Shown: positions 36,808 to 46,783, numbered from the stretch's first letter. The stretch is DNA of 64,000 nt from Planococcus sp. MB-3u-03 (GCF_002833405.1 NZ_CP025135.1:1841501-1905500); one strand, 5' to 3'. Notes: generated from the letters alone by a model not told the origin. Made by a program: numbers and translations.

Positions 36808-37527
36808 TCAGGCTTTTTCCTCTGTCAGAAAAATAGGCTCGCCATTTTCATCGATGGTGTACGGAAGCGAATAAGCAGGCACGACCGGGCTGTTTTCGTA
36901 AAGGATAAAACGGATATCCTGCCCTTGTTCGAGTTCGCCTTCATAGCTTTGAATCGCCTCATACAAATCAATGGAATAATCGATATAGACATCGCCTTGC
37001 CCTGTGATGACCATTGGCAACATCTTGCCGCTGTATGGGCTTTGGACCATCGGCTCTTCATTGAATCCCATTGCTTCATGATTGAATTTATACACATTAT
37101 CGGCAATGATTTCGGAGATCGGGGCCCTGCCGCCATTCGCGCTCTTTCTGACATTGACAGAACGGATGCCTTCCGCTACCCGGAGGTCGACGAGCTTGAC
37201 GGTCGGATTTTCCTCCACATCCATCAAGACATACTGGTAAATTCCGCCGACTTCAAATGCATTGCTCGGGATTTCAGCTGTAAAATCCGGCACGATTTTG
37301 GAAAAGTCGATAGGATATTTGATGAATTGGTCGACGTCCATATCCCTCGTCTTGATTGGCAATAAGCCGCCATTGAACTCTTGGTAACGTTCAACCGCTT
37401 GTTGCGCACTGGCTAGTTGATCTTCATAGGGAATCTGATTTTCCGCCCGCTCGCTGCTGGGATACGCACAAGCCGTAAGAAGGCTTGCCGTCAGCAGGAC
37501 GAGCAGCAACGCTGTTGTTTTTTTCAT
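36808..37527 (-). CDS. yphF: YphF-like lipoprotein
   Basis: About 239-residue predicted lipoprotein. MKKTTALLLVLLTASLLTAC is a signal peptide with lipobox L-T-A-C, so the mature N-terminal Cys is lipidated on the outer membrane face. ATG 37527 follows GAGGGG. No enzyme motif is visible; it matches YphF of B. subtilis by position between hbs/spoIVA and yphE-gpsA and by length. Function unknown. Confidence 0.85.
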   Translation of the reverse strand: MKKTTALLLVLLTASLLTACAYPSSERAENQIPYEDQLASAQQAVERYQEFNGGLLPIKTRDMDVDQFIKYPIDFSKIVPDFTAEIPSNAFEVGGIYQYVLMDVEENPTVKLVDLRVAEGIRSVNVRKSANGGRAPISEIIADNVYKFNHEAMGFNEEPMVQSPYSGKMLPMVITGQGDVYIDYSIDLYEAIQSYEGELEQGQDIRFILYENSPVVPAYSLPYTIDENGEPIFLTEEKA

Positions 37528-37540
37528 TATGTCCATCCCC

Positions 37541-37744
37541 TCAGGCGCCACCGGTCGGTCCGCTGAATACAGTGAAAACCATAATAAAGAAGCCCAGGAT
37601 CAGCAGAACGTACGCGATCAGCGCAAATAGAAATTTCAGGATGCCGTTTTGCAATTTGTATCGGCTCAAATAGATCATCCCCATGGAAATGATCAAAAAA
37701 GCGATGCCTGCAAACGATACCCACATTTTATCCAAAGAACTCAT
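37541..37744 (-). CDS. yphE: YphE small membrane protein (DUF2768)
   Basis: 67 residues with two membrane helices (about 8-26 and 37-61), MSSLDKMWVSFAGIAFLIIS to GPTGGA, the DUF2768/YphE pattern. It lies between gpsA and yphF as in B. subtilis. Function unknown. It ends 13 bases before yphF and probably shares its transcript. Confidence 0.85.
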   Translation of the reverse strand: MSSLDKMWVSFAGIAFLIISMGMIYLSRYKLQNGILKFLFALIAYVLLILGFFIMVFTVFSGPTGGA

Positions 37745-37787
37745 GAATAAGCCGCCTTTCGTGGAGTTTCAGTCCATAGTATAGCAT

Positions 37788-37825
37788 AAAAAAAGAAGGG
37801 GCAGCAGCAAGCAGCCCCTTCGTTT
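37788..37825 (-). terminator. Terminator of gpsA
   Basis: Stem GAAGGGGC/GCCCCTTC (37795-37802, 37814-37821) with extra GCAGC/GCTGC-like pairing, followed on the minus strand by seven T. Confidence 0.88.
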
Positions 37826-37832
37826 GTGACAA

Positions 37833-38852
37833 TTACAGCAAGTCGATCAAATCTTCCATTTCATTTTTCTTCATGCGGCCCATCAGCTCTTCTACGGCAT
37901 TCTCCGGCTTGACGCCTTCAAACAATACCGCATACAAAGCTTCTGTTATCGGCATGGGAACTTTGTATTCAGCGGCCAATTGATGGGCAGCTTTCGTTGT
38001 CCGGATCCCTTCGACGACCATGCCCATTTCAGCGAGCACCTCATCGACGCTCTTGCCTTTCCCGAGCATATTACCTGCCCGCCAGTTACGCGAATGGACG
38101 CTTGTGCATGTAACGATCAAGTCACCAACACCCGATAAACCAGAGAAGGTCAACGGCGTCGCGCCCATCTTCACGCCGAGGCGTGCAATTTCAGCCAGGC
38201 CGCGCGTCATGATCGCAGCTTTCGCATTATCCCCATAGCCGAGGCCATCGGTAATCCCGACCGCCAAAGCGATGATATTCTTCAAAGCCCCGCCGATTTC
38301 CACTCCGATGACATCGGTATTTGTGTAGACGCGGAAATAAGAGTTCATGAACAGATCCTGGACACGGTTCGCTGCTTGCGTATTTTCACACGCTGCGGTG
38401 ACCGTTGTCGGATGCTCCTGTACAACTTCTTCTGCATGGCTTGGCCCAGATAAAATGACGACTTCCTCAATCAGCTCGGCCGGGATTTCTTCACGGATCA
38501 TCTCGCTGATCCGTTTGAGTGAATCCGGCTCGATGCCTTTAGACACATGGACGAACAAGCCTTTTTTCGTCATCCGTTCACGGATATCCCGTGAAACTTC
38601 ACGAATGGCTTTTGTGGGTACGGCCAACACGAAAATATCGGCGTGCGCTACCGCTTCATCGAGGTTTGCTGTCGCTTTCAACGAATCCGGCAAGCGCACC
38701 CCTTTCAAATAGCGTTCGTTCGAATGCTGATTGATCTCATCCGACTGGTCTTGGCGATGGGTCCATAATAGTAGATCATGGCCGTTTTGCGCCAGTACAT
38801 AACTGAGCGCCGTCCCCCAACTCCCTGCACCAAATACAGTGACTTTTTCCAT
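37833..38852 (-). CDS. gpsA: Glycerol-3-phosphate dehydrogenase [NAD(P)+] GpsA
   Basis: Makes sn-glycerol 3-phosphate from DHAP for phospholipids. The start MEKVTVFGAGSWGTALSYVL at 38852 follows AAAGGAGAG, giving 339 residues; the longer open frame upstream is spacer. GSWGTAL is the nucleotide loop; LSGPSHAEEVV, EIGGALKNIIALAVGI with the catalytic Lys and NAKAAIMTRGLAEI follow. It lies downstream of der, as in B. subtilis. Confidence 0.97.
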   Translation of the reverse strand: MEKVTVFGAGSWGTALSYVLAQNGHDLLLWTHRQDQSDEINQHSNERYLKGVRLPDSLKATANLDEAVAHADIFVLAVPTKAIREVSRDIRERMTKKGLFVHVSKGIEPDSLKRISEMIREEIPAELIEEVVILSGPSHAEEVVQEHPTTVTAACENTQAANRVQDLFMNSYFRVYTNTDVIGVEIGGALKNIIALAVGITDGLGYGDNAKAAIMTRGLAEIARLGVKMGATPLTFSGLSGVGDLIVTCTSVHSRNWRAGNMLGKGKSVDEVLAEMGMVVEGIRTTKAAHQLAAEYKVPMPITEALYAVLFEGVKPENAVEELMGRMKKNEMEDLIDLL

Positions 38853-38885
38853 CTTTATCTCTCCTTTATCCTGCTTTAGCAGAAT

Positions 38886-38913
38886 ACCAAACTCCCACCT
38901 CTTCAAGTGGGAG
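38886..38913 (-). terminator. Hairpin between der and gpsA
   Basis: Seven-base stem CTCCCAC/GTGGGAG (38892-38898, 38907-38913) with the minus-strand tail TTTGGTATT. The weak T-tail suggests partial termination of der or processing. Confidence 0.5.
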
Positions 38914-38985
38914 CCATGATGTTCTGTAAAGTCCGATTGGATCAATTGATATCAGCAGGAAAGTCGAAACACCCGCTGGTTGAAT

Positions 38986-40296
38986 TTAAGTACGGGCGCG
39001 CGTAATCAAACGCAGCGGCGTGCCTTCGAAATCAAAGCTTTCCCGGATACGGTTCTGCAGGAAGCGCTCATAGCTGAAGTGCATCATTTCCGGTTCGTTG
39101 ACGAACACAACGAAAGTCGGCGGCTTGACTGCCACTTGCGTCACATAATAAAGACGCAGGCGGCGCCCTTTATCGGACGGAGCCGGGTTCATCGCCACAG
39201 CATCTTCGATTACTTCATTGAGAATGCTCGACTGGATGCGGCGTGAATGGTTGTCATTGACGCGGTTGATGATTTCAAGGATGTTATGCACACGCTGCCC
39301 GCTGACTGCGGAAACGAAAATGATCGGGGCATAATCCAGGAACAGGAAATGCTCGCGGATTTGCTGCGTGAATTTGTTCAAGGTCTTGTCGTCTTTTTTC
39401 ACGGCATCCCATTTATTGACGACGATGACGATTGCTTTTCCTGCCTCGTGGGCATATCCGGCAATCTTCTTGTCTTGTTCCTGAATGCCTTCTTCGGCAT
39501 TTAAGACAACGAGAACAACGTCAGAACGTTCAATCGCGCGCAATGCGCGAAGCACGCTGTATTTTTCGGTGCTTTCATATATTTTCCCTTTTTTGCGCAT
39601 GCCTGCAGTGTCGATGATGACATAAGGCTGCTCATCGTATTCATACTGCGTATCCACGGCGTCGCGTGTCGTTCCTGCCACTTCGCTAACGATGACGCGG
39701 TCTTCGCCAAGGAATGAGTTGACCAATGAGGATTTCCCGACGTTCGGGCGCCCGATCAATGAAAACTTGATGACATTGTCCGGATATTCCTCTTCGTCCT
39801 CTTTCGGAAAATGCTTCGCCACTTCATCCAAAAGATCGCCCAGGCCAAGGCCGTGCGATCCGGAAACCGGGTAAGGTTCGCCGATTCCAAGGGAATAAAA
39901 ATCGTAAATCATGTGGCGCATATCAGGATTGTCAATTTTATTGACAGCCAACACCAGAGGTTTTTTCGTGCGGTACAGGATTCTCGCTACTTGCTCGTCC
40001 TGTTCCGTCACGCCGTCACGCCCATTGACGAGAAAGATGATAACATCCGCTTCATCCATCGCCACTTCTGCCTGGCTGCGGATCTGTTCAAGGAACGGCT
40101 CGTCGCTAAGGTCGATGCCTCCTGTATCAATGATATTGAATTCATGCGTCAGCCAATCTGCCGAGCTGTAGATGCGGTCACGCGTAACCCCTGGAATATC
40201 TTCCACGATGGAAACGCGTTCTCCTACCACGCGATTAAAAATCGTGGATTTCCCTACATTCGGCCGGCCAACAATTGCTACTACCGGTTTTGACAT
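38986..40296 (-). CDS. der: Ribosome biogenesis GTPase Der (EngA)
   Basis: Essential tandem-GTPase needed for 50S subunit assembly. First G domain: [14 protein letters not shown] (G1), DTGGIDLS (G3), NKID (G4). Second: [28 protein letters not shown]. The C-terminal KH-like domain ends [16 protein letters not shown]. 436 residues, normal. ATG 40296 follows GAAGGATG. Confidence 0.98.
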   Translation of the reverse strand: MSKPVVAIVGRPNVGKSTIFNRVVGERVSIVEDIPGVTRDRIYSSADWLTHEFNIIDTGGIDLSDEPFLEQIRSQAEVAMDEADVIIFLVNGRDGVTEQDEQVARILYRTKKPLVLAVNKIDNPDMRHMIYDFYSLGIGEPYPVSGSHGLGLGDLLDEVAKHFPKEDEEEYPDNVIKFSLIGRPNVGKSSLVNSFLGEDRVIVSEVAGTTRDAVDTQYEYDEQPYVIIDTAGMRKKGKIYESTEKYSVLRALRAIERSDVVLVVLNAEEGIQEQDKKIAGYAHEAGKAIVIVVNKWDAVKKDDKTLNKFTQQIREHFLFLDYAPIIFVSAVSGQRVHNILEIINRVNDNHSRRIQSSILNEVIEDAVAMNPAPSDKGRRLRLYYVTQVAVKPPTFVVFVNEPEMMHFSYERFLQNRIRESFDFEGTPLRLITRART

Positions 40297-40338
40297 AATT
40301 AATTCATCCTTCCACTTCTGATAAGCCTATTATACACG

Positions 40339-40373
40339 AAAAAGAGGATGGCATCTGAATAATGTCCATCCCC
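40339..40373 (-). terminator. Terminator of the cmk-plsC-rpsA-fni run
   Basis: Stem GGATGG/CCATCC (40346-40351, 40366-40371) with inner CAT/ATG, followed on the minus strand by TCTTTTT. It lies after fni and before der. Confidence 0.75.
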
Positions 40374-40389
40374 TTAAATTGTCCAATAT

Positions 40390-41445
40390 TCAGTTTTTCA
40401 AAGGAACTGCAAAATGTTCCGTCTCAAAGCCTCTCTGCTGCAAATGGGACAGCAATTCCCCATTGATGACAGCAGGTGCGGAGCGGATATCTTCAATTGT
40501 ACGGGCGCCGAGTGCGGTCATCAGCATGCGCAAATCTTCGTGGAGCCCATTGATCTCTTCGATCAGGCCGGCCTCACCAAGACTCACTGCATGTTTCAAG
40601 AAACTGCCTGCAATGCCTGCAGCATCTGCGCCGAGTCGAAATGCCCGGACCACGTCTCCTGCGTCCTGAAGTCCTCCTGAAGCCAACACGGTGCGGCTGA
40701 ATCCTTGTCGGCATTCAACGATTGCAGCAGCCGTCGGGATGCCCCAGTCTTCGAAATAAGCCAGCTTGCGTTTCCTGCGTTCATTTTCGATGCTCGCAAA
40801 ATTGGTGCCGCCGAAGCCGCTCGCATCGATGGCGGCCACTTGAGTCTTCTCAAGCGAGATGGCAGTTTCATGTGAAATGCCAAAGCCGGTTTCTTTGACG
40901 ATGACTGGCACATGCAATGCTTCTGCAATCATGGCGATGCGCTCGAGCGCCCCTCGGAACTGTCGGTCGCCTTCTGGCATCGTCAATTCCTGGACGACAT
41001 TCAAATGAATCTGCAGCGCATCCGCTTCAATCATTTCGACCGCTTCAAGCGCTTGCCCAACTGTCGCCTCGCTGCCGAGATTGCCAAAGATGGCCCCATC
41101 CGGATTTTCTTTCCGGACGATGCGATAGCTTTCGCGCTCATTTTTATCTTTCAATGCGCCCATTTGTGAACCGACTGCCATTGCGATTCCGGTTTCCTTT
41201 GCAGCACGCGCAAGCATGGCATTCAGCTGCAAAGTCTCAGAACCACCGCCTCCGGTCATGGCATTAATAAAAACAGGTGATTTTAGTTTCAAATCACCTG
41301 TTTTTGGTTCCAACGATACATCGGCGACACCGATTCCCGGAAGCGCCTGATGGACAAAACGGACGCAGTCGAGCCAAGTAGCCCGGCATTGCCCTGTGGA
41401 CAGTGCGTAATTGATATGATCCATCTTTCTTTTTGCCCGTGACAT
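40390..41445 (-). CDS. fni: Type 2 isopentenyl-diphosphate delta-isomerase
   Basis: FMN- and NADPH-dependent IPP/DMAPP isomerase, supplying the starter for polyprenyl (including menaquinone) chains. FINAMTGGGG, GSQMGAL, LQIHLNVVQELTMPEGDR, VKETGFGIS, DASGFGGTNFASIENERR and ASGGLQDAGD form the TIM-barrel flavin site. 351 residues. Its ATG directly follows the rpsA stop. In B. subtilis yphA and yphB lie between it and der; here they do not. Confidence 0.96.
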   Translation of the reverse strand: MSRAKRKMDHINYALSTGQCRATWLDCVRFVHQALPGIGVADVSLEPKTGDLKLKSPVFINAMTGGGGSETLQLNAMLARAAKETGIAMAVGSQMGALKDKNERESYRIVRKENPDGAIFGNLGSEATVGQALEAVEMIEADALQIHLNVVQELTMPEGDRQFRGALERIAMIAEALHVPVIVKETGFGISHETAISLEKTQVAAIDASGFGGTNFASIENERRKRKLAYFEDWGIPTAAAIVECRQGFSRTVLASGGLQDAGDVVRAFRLGADAAGIAGSFLKHAVSLGEAGLIEEINGLHEDLRMLMTALGARTIEDIRSAPAVINGELLSHLQQRGFETEHFAVPLKN

Positions 41446-42591
41446 TTATTCGGATTTGAACCCTTTTAATTTATCACCGATTACATCACTAATCGAGAAT
41501 CCGGATGCTTCTTCCGGCATATCGTATTGTGAGAAATCCTGTTCCGCTTCTTTTTCCTGAAGCTCTTTGATGCTGAGGGACAAGCGCTTGTCTTCTTTAT
41601 TGACTTCAAGCACTTTCACTTCAACTTCCTGGCCTTCTTGAAGCACTTCATGAGGTGTAGCGATATGCTTGTGCGCGATTTGGGAGATGTGCACAAGGCC
41701 CTCTACTCCCGGAAGCACTTCAACAAACGCTCCATAGCTGACAAGGCGCTTCACTGTTCCTTGGTGGACAGAGCCTCTTGGAGCCTTCTCGTCGATGGCA
41801 TCCCATGGCCCTGGCAAAGTATCCTTGATCGACAGCGAAATACGTTCAGAGTCACGGTCAACAGAAAGCACTTTGACTTTCACTTCCTGGCCTTCCGTCA
41901 GGACGTCCGACACTTTGTCGACATGCTCGTGTGACAATTGGGAAATATGGACAAGACCGTCCACTCCGCCGATATCGACGAATGCACCAAATGATGCGAT
42001 GCGCTGGACTTTGCCGTCAAGTACATCTCCTGCATTGATTGAATCCATCACTTGTTCTTTCTTGGATTCTTTTTCACCTTCCACGACGGCACGGTGGGAA
42101 AGGATCAAGCGGTTGTTCTCTTTTTCCATTTCGACAATTTTAAAGGTCATGACACGGCCTTTGTAATCCTCAAAAGATTCGACGAAATAATCTTCCACAA
42201 GTGAAGCCGGCACGAAACCACGCACACCTAAGTCAATGACCAGGCCGCCTTTGACGACATCCTTCACTTCCGCTTCGATGATTTCACCGGATTCGAATTT
42301 CTTCTCGAGATCGTCCCAAGCGGATTCGGCATCGACTTTGCGTTTCGACAACACAAAGTTCTCGTCTTCCACTTTCGTGATGATCAACTCAAGCTCGTCT
42401 CCTTCTTGGACCGAGTCTGAAGCTTTTTCGACGTGGAGGCTCGATAACTCGCTGATCGGGATGATCCCGTCGAACGGCGCTCCATCAATTGTCACCGTCA
42501 CCGCTTTTTCCTCGATTTTGGCGACTATTCCTTTTACGCGATCTCCTGTTTGGAAGTCACGGTTTTCCATCAAATTCATATCCTCTGACAT
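41446..42591 (-). CDS. rpsA: S1 domain RNA-binding protein (ribosomal protein S1 homologue)
   Basis: 381 residues with four S1 repeats: about 17-88 ([18 protein letters not shown]), 103-170, 187-258 ([20 protein letters not shown]) and 272-345 ([21 protein letters not shown]), then an acidic tail. It resembles YpfD of B. subtilis, shorter than the six-repeat S1 of E. coli, and probably binds mRNA at the ribosome. ATG 42591 follows GGAGGG. Downstream of plsC and cmk, a common Bacillales order. Confidence 0.95.
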   Translation of the reverse strand: MSEDMNLMENRDFQTGDRVKGIVAKIEEKAVTVTIDGAPFDGIIPISELSSLHVEKASDSVQEGDELELIITKVEDENFVLSKRKVDAESAWDDLEKKFESGEIIEAEVKDVVKGGLVIDLGVRGFVPASLVEDYFVESFEDYKGRVMTFKIVEMEKENNRLILSHRAVVEGEKESKKEQVMDSINAGDVLDGKVQRIASFGAFVDIGGVDGLVHISQLSHEHVDKVSDVLTEGQEVKVKVLSVDRDSERISLSIKDTLPGPWDAIDEKAPRGSVHQGTVKRLVSYGAFVEVLPGVEGLVHISQIAHKHIATPHEVLQEGQEVEVKVLEVNKEDKRLSLSIKELQEKEAEQDFSQYDMPEEASGFSISDVIGDKLKGFKSE

Positions 42592-42659
42592 AAGTAGCCC
42601 TCCTTCACAAACTATCCATATTCTATTTTATTCGAATTCTCTAATAAAAACAAAAATAA

Positions 42660-43250
42660 TCACTTATTTTCGACGTTTTCATCCAGAATCTTTTGAATAC
42701 TGGCCATGATGGCTTCCGTTACTTCTTCTGCGGAAGCTTTGCGTTCACGATAAGGGTCCATCAGGATCGGGTCGCCGTAGACCACTTTCACTTTCCCGAA
42801 TGGCTTATACGGCCCGATGATAGCGCACGGCATGACATCTGCATTGCCGCGAAGAGCAAAGAACCCGGCGCCGCTCAAGCCTTTTTTCAATACGCCGTCA
42901 GTCGAGCGGGTGCCTTCCGGAAACAGCCCGACCACTTCCCCGCCCTTCAGCAATTTCAACGCCGTCCGCAGCGCTTCCCTGTCGCTCATGCCGCGCTTCA
43001 CCGGGAAGGCGTTGACCTTCGGTAGGATCGATCCGAGCACCGGAGCTTTGAACAATTCCTCTTTCGCCATGAAATGAACGGTTCTTGGCGCTGTCATGCC
43101 GACCACCGGCGGATCGAGTGCATGGATATGATTACTGCAAAGAAGCACTCCGCCTGTTTCCGGGAACTTTTCAGTGCCGCTGACCTGAAAACGATACATC
43201 GGGCTAAGCGCAGTCTTCACGAGCGTTTTTCCTACTGCATACAAATTCAT
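42660..43250 (-). CDS. plsC: 1-acyl-sn-glycerol-3-phosphate acyltransferase PlsC
   Basis: Membrane-associated acyltransferase making phosphatidic acid. Motif NHIHALDPP gives the NHx4D catalytic pair, FPVKRGMSDREALR is block II, and LFPEGTRSTDG is the phosphate-binding FPEGTRS block. VMPCAIIGP is block IV. 196 residues, typical. Its ATG overlaps the cmk stop (ATGA). Confidence 0.94.
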   Translation of the reverse strand: MNLYAVGKTLVKTALSPMYRFQVSGTEKFPETGGVLLCSNHIHALDPPVVGMTAPRTVHFMAKEELFKAPVLGSILPKVNAFPVKRGMSDREALRTALKLLKGGEVVGLFPEGTRSTDGVLKKGLSGAGFFALRGNADVMPCAIIGPYKPFGKVKVVYGDPILMDPYRERKASAEEVTEAIMASIQKILDENVENK

Positions 43251-43927
43251 GACGCCATCAGCCTCTCTTCCGCTAATTTCAGGATGGCTTCCGCCGCTTC
43301 TGTGATCGTCAAAGGAGTCGTATCCAAGAACACGGCATCCTCTGCTTGCTTCAAAGGCGCTACTTCACGCTCGGAATCCATCTTGTCGCGCATGGCGATT
43401 TCCTCCTGCAGCTCGACAAGCGGCGTCAGGATATCGCGCTTTTTATTTTCCTCGAAGCGGCGTCTTGCGCGTTCTTCGACTGTGGCGGACATAAATACTT
43501 TGAGTGCAGCGTTCGGCAAGACATGTGTGCCGATGTCGCGGCCATCCATGACGACGCCACGGTCTTCAGCCAGTTTCTGCTGAAGCTCAACCATGCGCTT
43601 TCTGACCAGTTCATGGGCAGCCATTTCCGATACCGCCTTCGTCACGTACTGGGAACGGATCGCTTCCGAAACATCGTGCCCGTCGAGCAGTACTTTCTGT
43701 CCGCCTTCTACAGGGATCAAATCGATTTCAGTCGCCACAAGCAAAGCCCCGGCTTCTTCATTGCTCGCCAGGTTGATGCCTGCGTTCAATGCCTTCAACG
43801 TGATCGCGCGGTACATCGCGCCAGTGTCGATATAAATATAGCCTAATTTTTCTGCCACTATTTTAGCGATCGTGCTCTTGCCCGCAGCAGCCGGCCCGTC
43901 GATCGCGATTTGTATAGCTTTCGTCAA
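43247..43927 (-). CDS. cmk: Cytidylate kinase
   Basis: Phosphorylates CMP and dCMP. The P-loop is IDGPAAAGKSTIAK; YIDTGAMYRAITL binds the monophosphate; DGRDIGTHVLPNAALKVFMSA and FLDTTPLTI follow. I choose TTG 43927 (MTKAIQIAIDG), spaced correctly from GAGGTG; the GTG three codons upstream overlaps that site. About 226 residues. First of cmk-plsC-rpsA-fni. Confidence 0.96.
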   Translation of the reverse strand: MTKAIQIAIDGPAAAGKSTIAKIVAEKLGYIYIDTGAMYRAITLKALNAGINLASNEEAGALLVATEIDLIPVEGGQKVLLDGHDVSEAIRSQYVTKAVSEMAAHELVRKRMVELQQKLAEDRGVVMDGRDIGTHVLPNAALKVFMSATVEERARRRFEENKKRDILTPLVELQEEIAMRDKMDSEREVAPLKQAEDAVFLDTTPLTITEAAEAILKLAEERLMAS

Positions 43928-44033
43928 AACTGTCACCTCATCTTATGTAATGATTTCATTTTATCACAATATGCAAAAGGTTTCGGGCAAAATCAAAGCG
44001 CCCGGCGAATAGTTCAGAAGCCAAAGCAGCACA

Positions 44034-44066
44034 AAAAGAAAAAGCCCCGCAGCGGAAGGCTTTTGA
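44034..44066 (-). terminator. Terminator of prsW
   Basis: Stem AAAGCC/GGCTTT (44041-44046, 44058-44063) with inner CCG/CGG, followed on the minus strand by TTTTTGTG. Confidence 0.78.
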
Positions 44067-44071
44067 TCTAA

Positions 44072-44746
44072 TTAATTAGGGGTGTGCTTATGGTAATGGC
44101 TGACCGATAATTGGTGGGCCTGGCGAACTTTCCGCAAACCGAACCACCACAAGAACAGCATAAAGGGTACAGCGCCGTACAATAGATTATCGTAAGCATA
44201 AAGCGAAGCGTTATAGGCGATATGCAAAAGCGACGCCGCAACTAAAGCGGCCGCAAGCCACCATTTGCTTTCCCTTTTTTCGGTGAATTTCGCTTTCCCG
44301 AAATAAAAGCCCATGACCACACCGAATAAAGCATGGCTCGAAACCGGCAGAAATGCCCGAAGGAAAGCTGCGCCAAGCCCGAACTCAAGAAGATATAGAA
44401 TATTTTCGACCGTGGCGAATCCGAGCGATAAACTCGCGCCGTATAAAATCCCATCATACGGGTCTTCGAAATCGATATGGCGGAATACTGCCGCAAGCAA
44501 GACGATCCACTTGAAGAATTCTTCCAATAAACTCGAGAACAAGACGGATTTCACGAAGGCATTCTGGAATACATTCTCGGCTTCAAACACATATTGGATA
44601 AATAAAATCGGGAATGTCAGAAGAGCGCCGTATAAAAAGCAATGGAAGATCAGTTTCGACGGTTCTCCTGCAAATTGATCACGCAAATAAAAATAACTGA
44701 ACAATGCGAGCCCGGGCGCAATAGCCACCGTCAACAGCTCTAACAT
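44072..44746 (-). CDS. prsW: Site-1 intramembrane protease PrsW
   Basis: 224-residue membrane glutamic-type protease with about seven hydrophobic segments. LLEEFFKWIVLLA carries the EE motif, FATVENILYLLE the E-N motif and SHALFGVVMGFYFGKA the H motif; these are the conserved PrsW sites. In B. subtilis PrsW makes the first cut in the anti-sigma factor RsiW after envelope stress. No rsiW-sigW is in this window. The sleB-ypeB genes that precede it in spore formers are missing. Confidence 0.93.
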   Translation of the reverse strand: MLELLTVAIAPGLALFSYFYLRDQFAGEPSKLIFHCFLYGALLTFPILFIQYVFEAENVFQNAFVKSVLFSSLLEEFFKWIVLLAAVFRHIDFEDPYDGILYGASLSLGFATVENILYLLEFGLGAAFLRAFLPVSSHALFGVVMGFYFGKAKFTEKRESKWWLAAALVAASLLHIAYNASLYAYDNLLYGAVPFMLFLWWFGLRKVRQAHQLSVSHYHKHTPN

Positions 44747-44775
44747 AGACGCCCTCCTCCAATCACCCGTTGCTG

Positions 44776-45747
44776 TTAAATTTCAAAGGCTTCCTTGTCG
44801 ATCGCTTCATTGCCCGACAGCAGGATCGCCAATTTGATGCGCGCTTTCTTGCTATCGTAATCGCTGCCCAAAATAACGCCGCGCGTCAGCAAATCGTGAG
44901 CGCTTCCGGGATAGCTATAAGCCGGATAGGCATTGCCTTCTTCGGCGCTCGTCGTCAACACGACGGGAATGCCGGATTTCACGGCGCGTTCGACCGCCTC
45001 CACCATATGAGGGGAAATCTGGCCGCGTCCAGCAGCTTCTAGGACGATGCCTATCGATCCGCTTTCAGCCAGCATATCGACAATCGATCCTTCTTGTCCT
45101 GAATAGCATTTGACGATATCGACGCGCGGCATGCCCCCTGGCACACGATGCACTTCACGCAGCACCGGCTTTTGGTAGATGCGGACCTTATCGTTATCGA
45201 TGATGCCCAAATAGCCATGGCCGAATGAATCGAAGCCTTGCAAATTGCTGGCATGCACTTTCTTGACGTATTTCGCGCTGTAGATCCGCTCATTGAAGAC
45301 GACGACCGTTCCAACGCCTTTGATCACCGGATCGACAGCAACGTAAATCGAGTTGCGTAAATTCGAGTAGACATCCGTCCCGACTGCTTCTGGCGCACGC
45401 TGGCTTCCTGTCACCACGACCGTCCGCTCATCGCCAACAGTCAAGTCCAGGAAATAGGCAGTTTCTTCCAATGTGTCGGTGCCATGTGTAACGACGACGC
45501 CCTCTACTTCCGGGTCTTCCAATTCTTTCAAAATCGCTTCCTTGACGATGTTCATTTCATCGAAGCCGATATGCATGCTTGGCAATTGATAAACATCGAT
45601 TACTTTCACTTCGATCTCAGACGGCAATTGGCAAAGTTCCGCCAGATCTTTTCCCGAAATGGCGCCGGACTTCAGCAAGCCGTCGTCGGAAATGGCTTTG
45701 CTTGCAATAGTGCCCCCTGTCGTAATTAACGATACTTTCTTTTTCAT
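44776..45747 (-). CDS. ansA: Type I L-asparaginase
   Basis: Hydrolyses asparagine to aspartate and ammonia. The two catalytic threonine motifs are clear: LITTGGTIASKAI at the N-terminus and VVVTHGTDTLEETAYFL. 323 residues, without a signal peptide, so cytoplasmic. ATG 45747 follows AAGAGGTG. It lies 21 bases after ypdA. Confidence 0.95.
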   Translation of the reverse strand: MKKKVSLITTGGTIASKAISDDGLLKSGAISGKDLAELCQLPSEIEVKVIDVYQLPSMHIGFDEMNIVKEAILKELEDPEVEGVVVTHGTDTLEETAYFLDLTVGDERTVVVTGSQRAPEAVGTDVYSNLRNSIYVAVDPVIKGVGTVVVFNERIYSAKYVKKVHASNLQGFDSFGHGYLGIIDNDKVRIYQKPVLREVHRVPGGMPRVDIVKCYSGQEGSIVDMLAESGSIGIVLEAAGRGQISPHMVEAVERAVKSGIPVVLTTSAEEGNAYPAYSYPGSAHDLLTRGVILGSDYDSKKARIKLAILLSGNEAIDKEAFEI

Positions 45748-45768
45748 AATGCACCTCTTTTGGATAAT

Positions 45769-46749
45769 CTAGTCTGTTGCATTTTCCAGCGCTTGTTTTT
45801 TCGCAATCGCCGCTGCGATTTGCTGGCCATGGAAACGACCGTTCTCGATGAAAATTTCATTGGCATTGTTTCCGGCCGCGATGACGCCTGCGATAAATAA
45901 ATCTTCGACATTCGTCTCCATCGTCTCTTCATTGAAAGACGGCCTGCCGCTTGCCTCATCGATGCTGATCCCCATCTGCCGGAGGAACTGGTGATCTGGA
46001 TGATAGCCGATCATGGCGAAGACAAAATCATTCGCGAAGGTTTCTTTTGTATCGTTCACGGTCAGTTCCACTTCATCTTCACGGATCTCGTCGACGATGG
46101 AATCGAATAGCATGGTTATTTCGCCTTGGCGCACGAGCCCGTCGAACTCCGGCAAAATCCATGGCTTGACACTTTTCGAATAGCTCGTGCCGTGATAGGA
46201 CACCGTCACCCGGCTGCCGGCTTTATGCAGTTCCAGCGCTGCGTCCACTGCCGAATTCTTGCCCCCGATCACCAACACGTCACGGTCGAAATATGGATGC
46301 CCTTCCTTGAAATAATGCATCACTTTCGGCAAGTCCGCACCCGGTACTGCAAGCTTGTTCGGATGGTCGTAATAGCCTGTTGCCACTACCACATATTTCG
46401 CCTTGTAATCATTCTTGGTCGTTTTTACGAGAAAGCCATCCGATTGTTCGATCGATATGGCCGTTTCGAATGCCCGTACATCCAATGCATGCCGCTTCAC
46501 CACTTCACGGTAATAAACGAGCGCTTGATTGCGCTTCGGCTTGCGGTCTTCGGTAATGAATGGCACATCCCCGATCGATAATTTTTCGCTGCTGCTGAAA
46601 AAGGTCTGGTGTGTCGGGTAATGATAGATGGCGTTGACAATATTTCCTTTTTCGAGAATGACGGGGTGCAGGCCCATTCTCTGTATTTCGATGGCTGCCG
46701 ATAAACCGCACGGCCCGCCTCCTACGATGATGACATCTGCATGTTCCAT
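45769..46749 (-). CDS. ypdA: Bacillithiol disulfide reductase YpdA (Bdr)
   Basis: FAD- and NADPH-dependent thioredoxin-reductase-like enzyme reducing bacillithiol disulfide. MEHADVIIVGGGPCGLSAAIEI holds the FAD loop with the Cys now considered catalytic; the NADPH loop is VLVIGGKNSAVDAALEL; VEDLFIAGVIAAG is the second FAD contact. ATG 46749 follows CAGGAGTGG and gives 326 residues, as in the family; upstream residues in the open frame are spacer. It pairs functionally with bshA at 17-18 kb. Confidence 0.95.
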   Translation of the reverse strand: MEHADVIIVGGGPCGLSAAIEIQRMGLHPVILEKGNIVNAIYHYPTHQTFFSSSEKLSIGDVPFITEDRKPKRNQALVYYREVVKRHALDVRAFETAISIEQSDGFLVKTTKNDYKAKYVVVATGYYDHPNKLAVPGADLPKVMHYFKEGHPYFDRDVLVIGGKNSAVDAALELHKAGSRVTVSYHGTSYSKSVKPWILPEFDGLVRQGEITMLFDSIVDEIREDEVELTVNDTKETFANDFVFAMIGYHPDHQFLRQMGISIDEASGRPSFNEETMETNVEDLFIAGVIAAGNNANEIFIENGRFHGQQIAAAIAKKQALENATD

Positions 46750-46783
46750 TTCAACCACTCCTGTAATAATGTCCATATCCATC

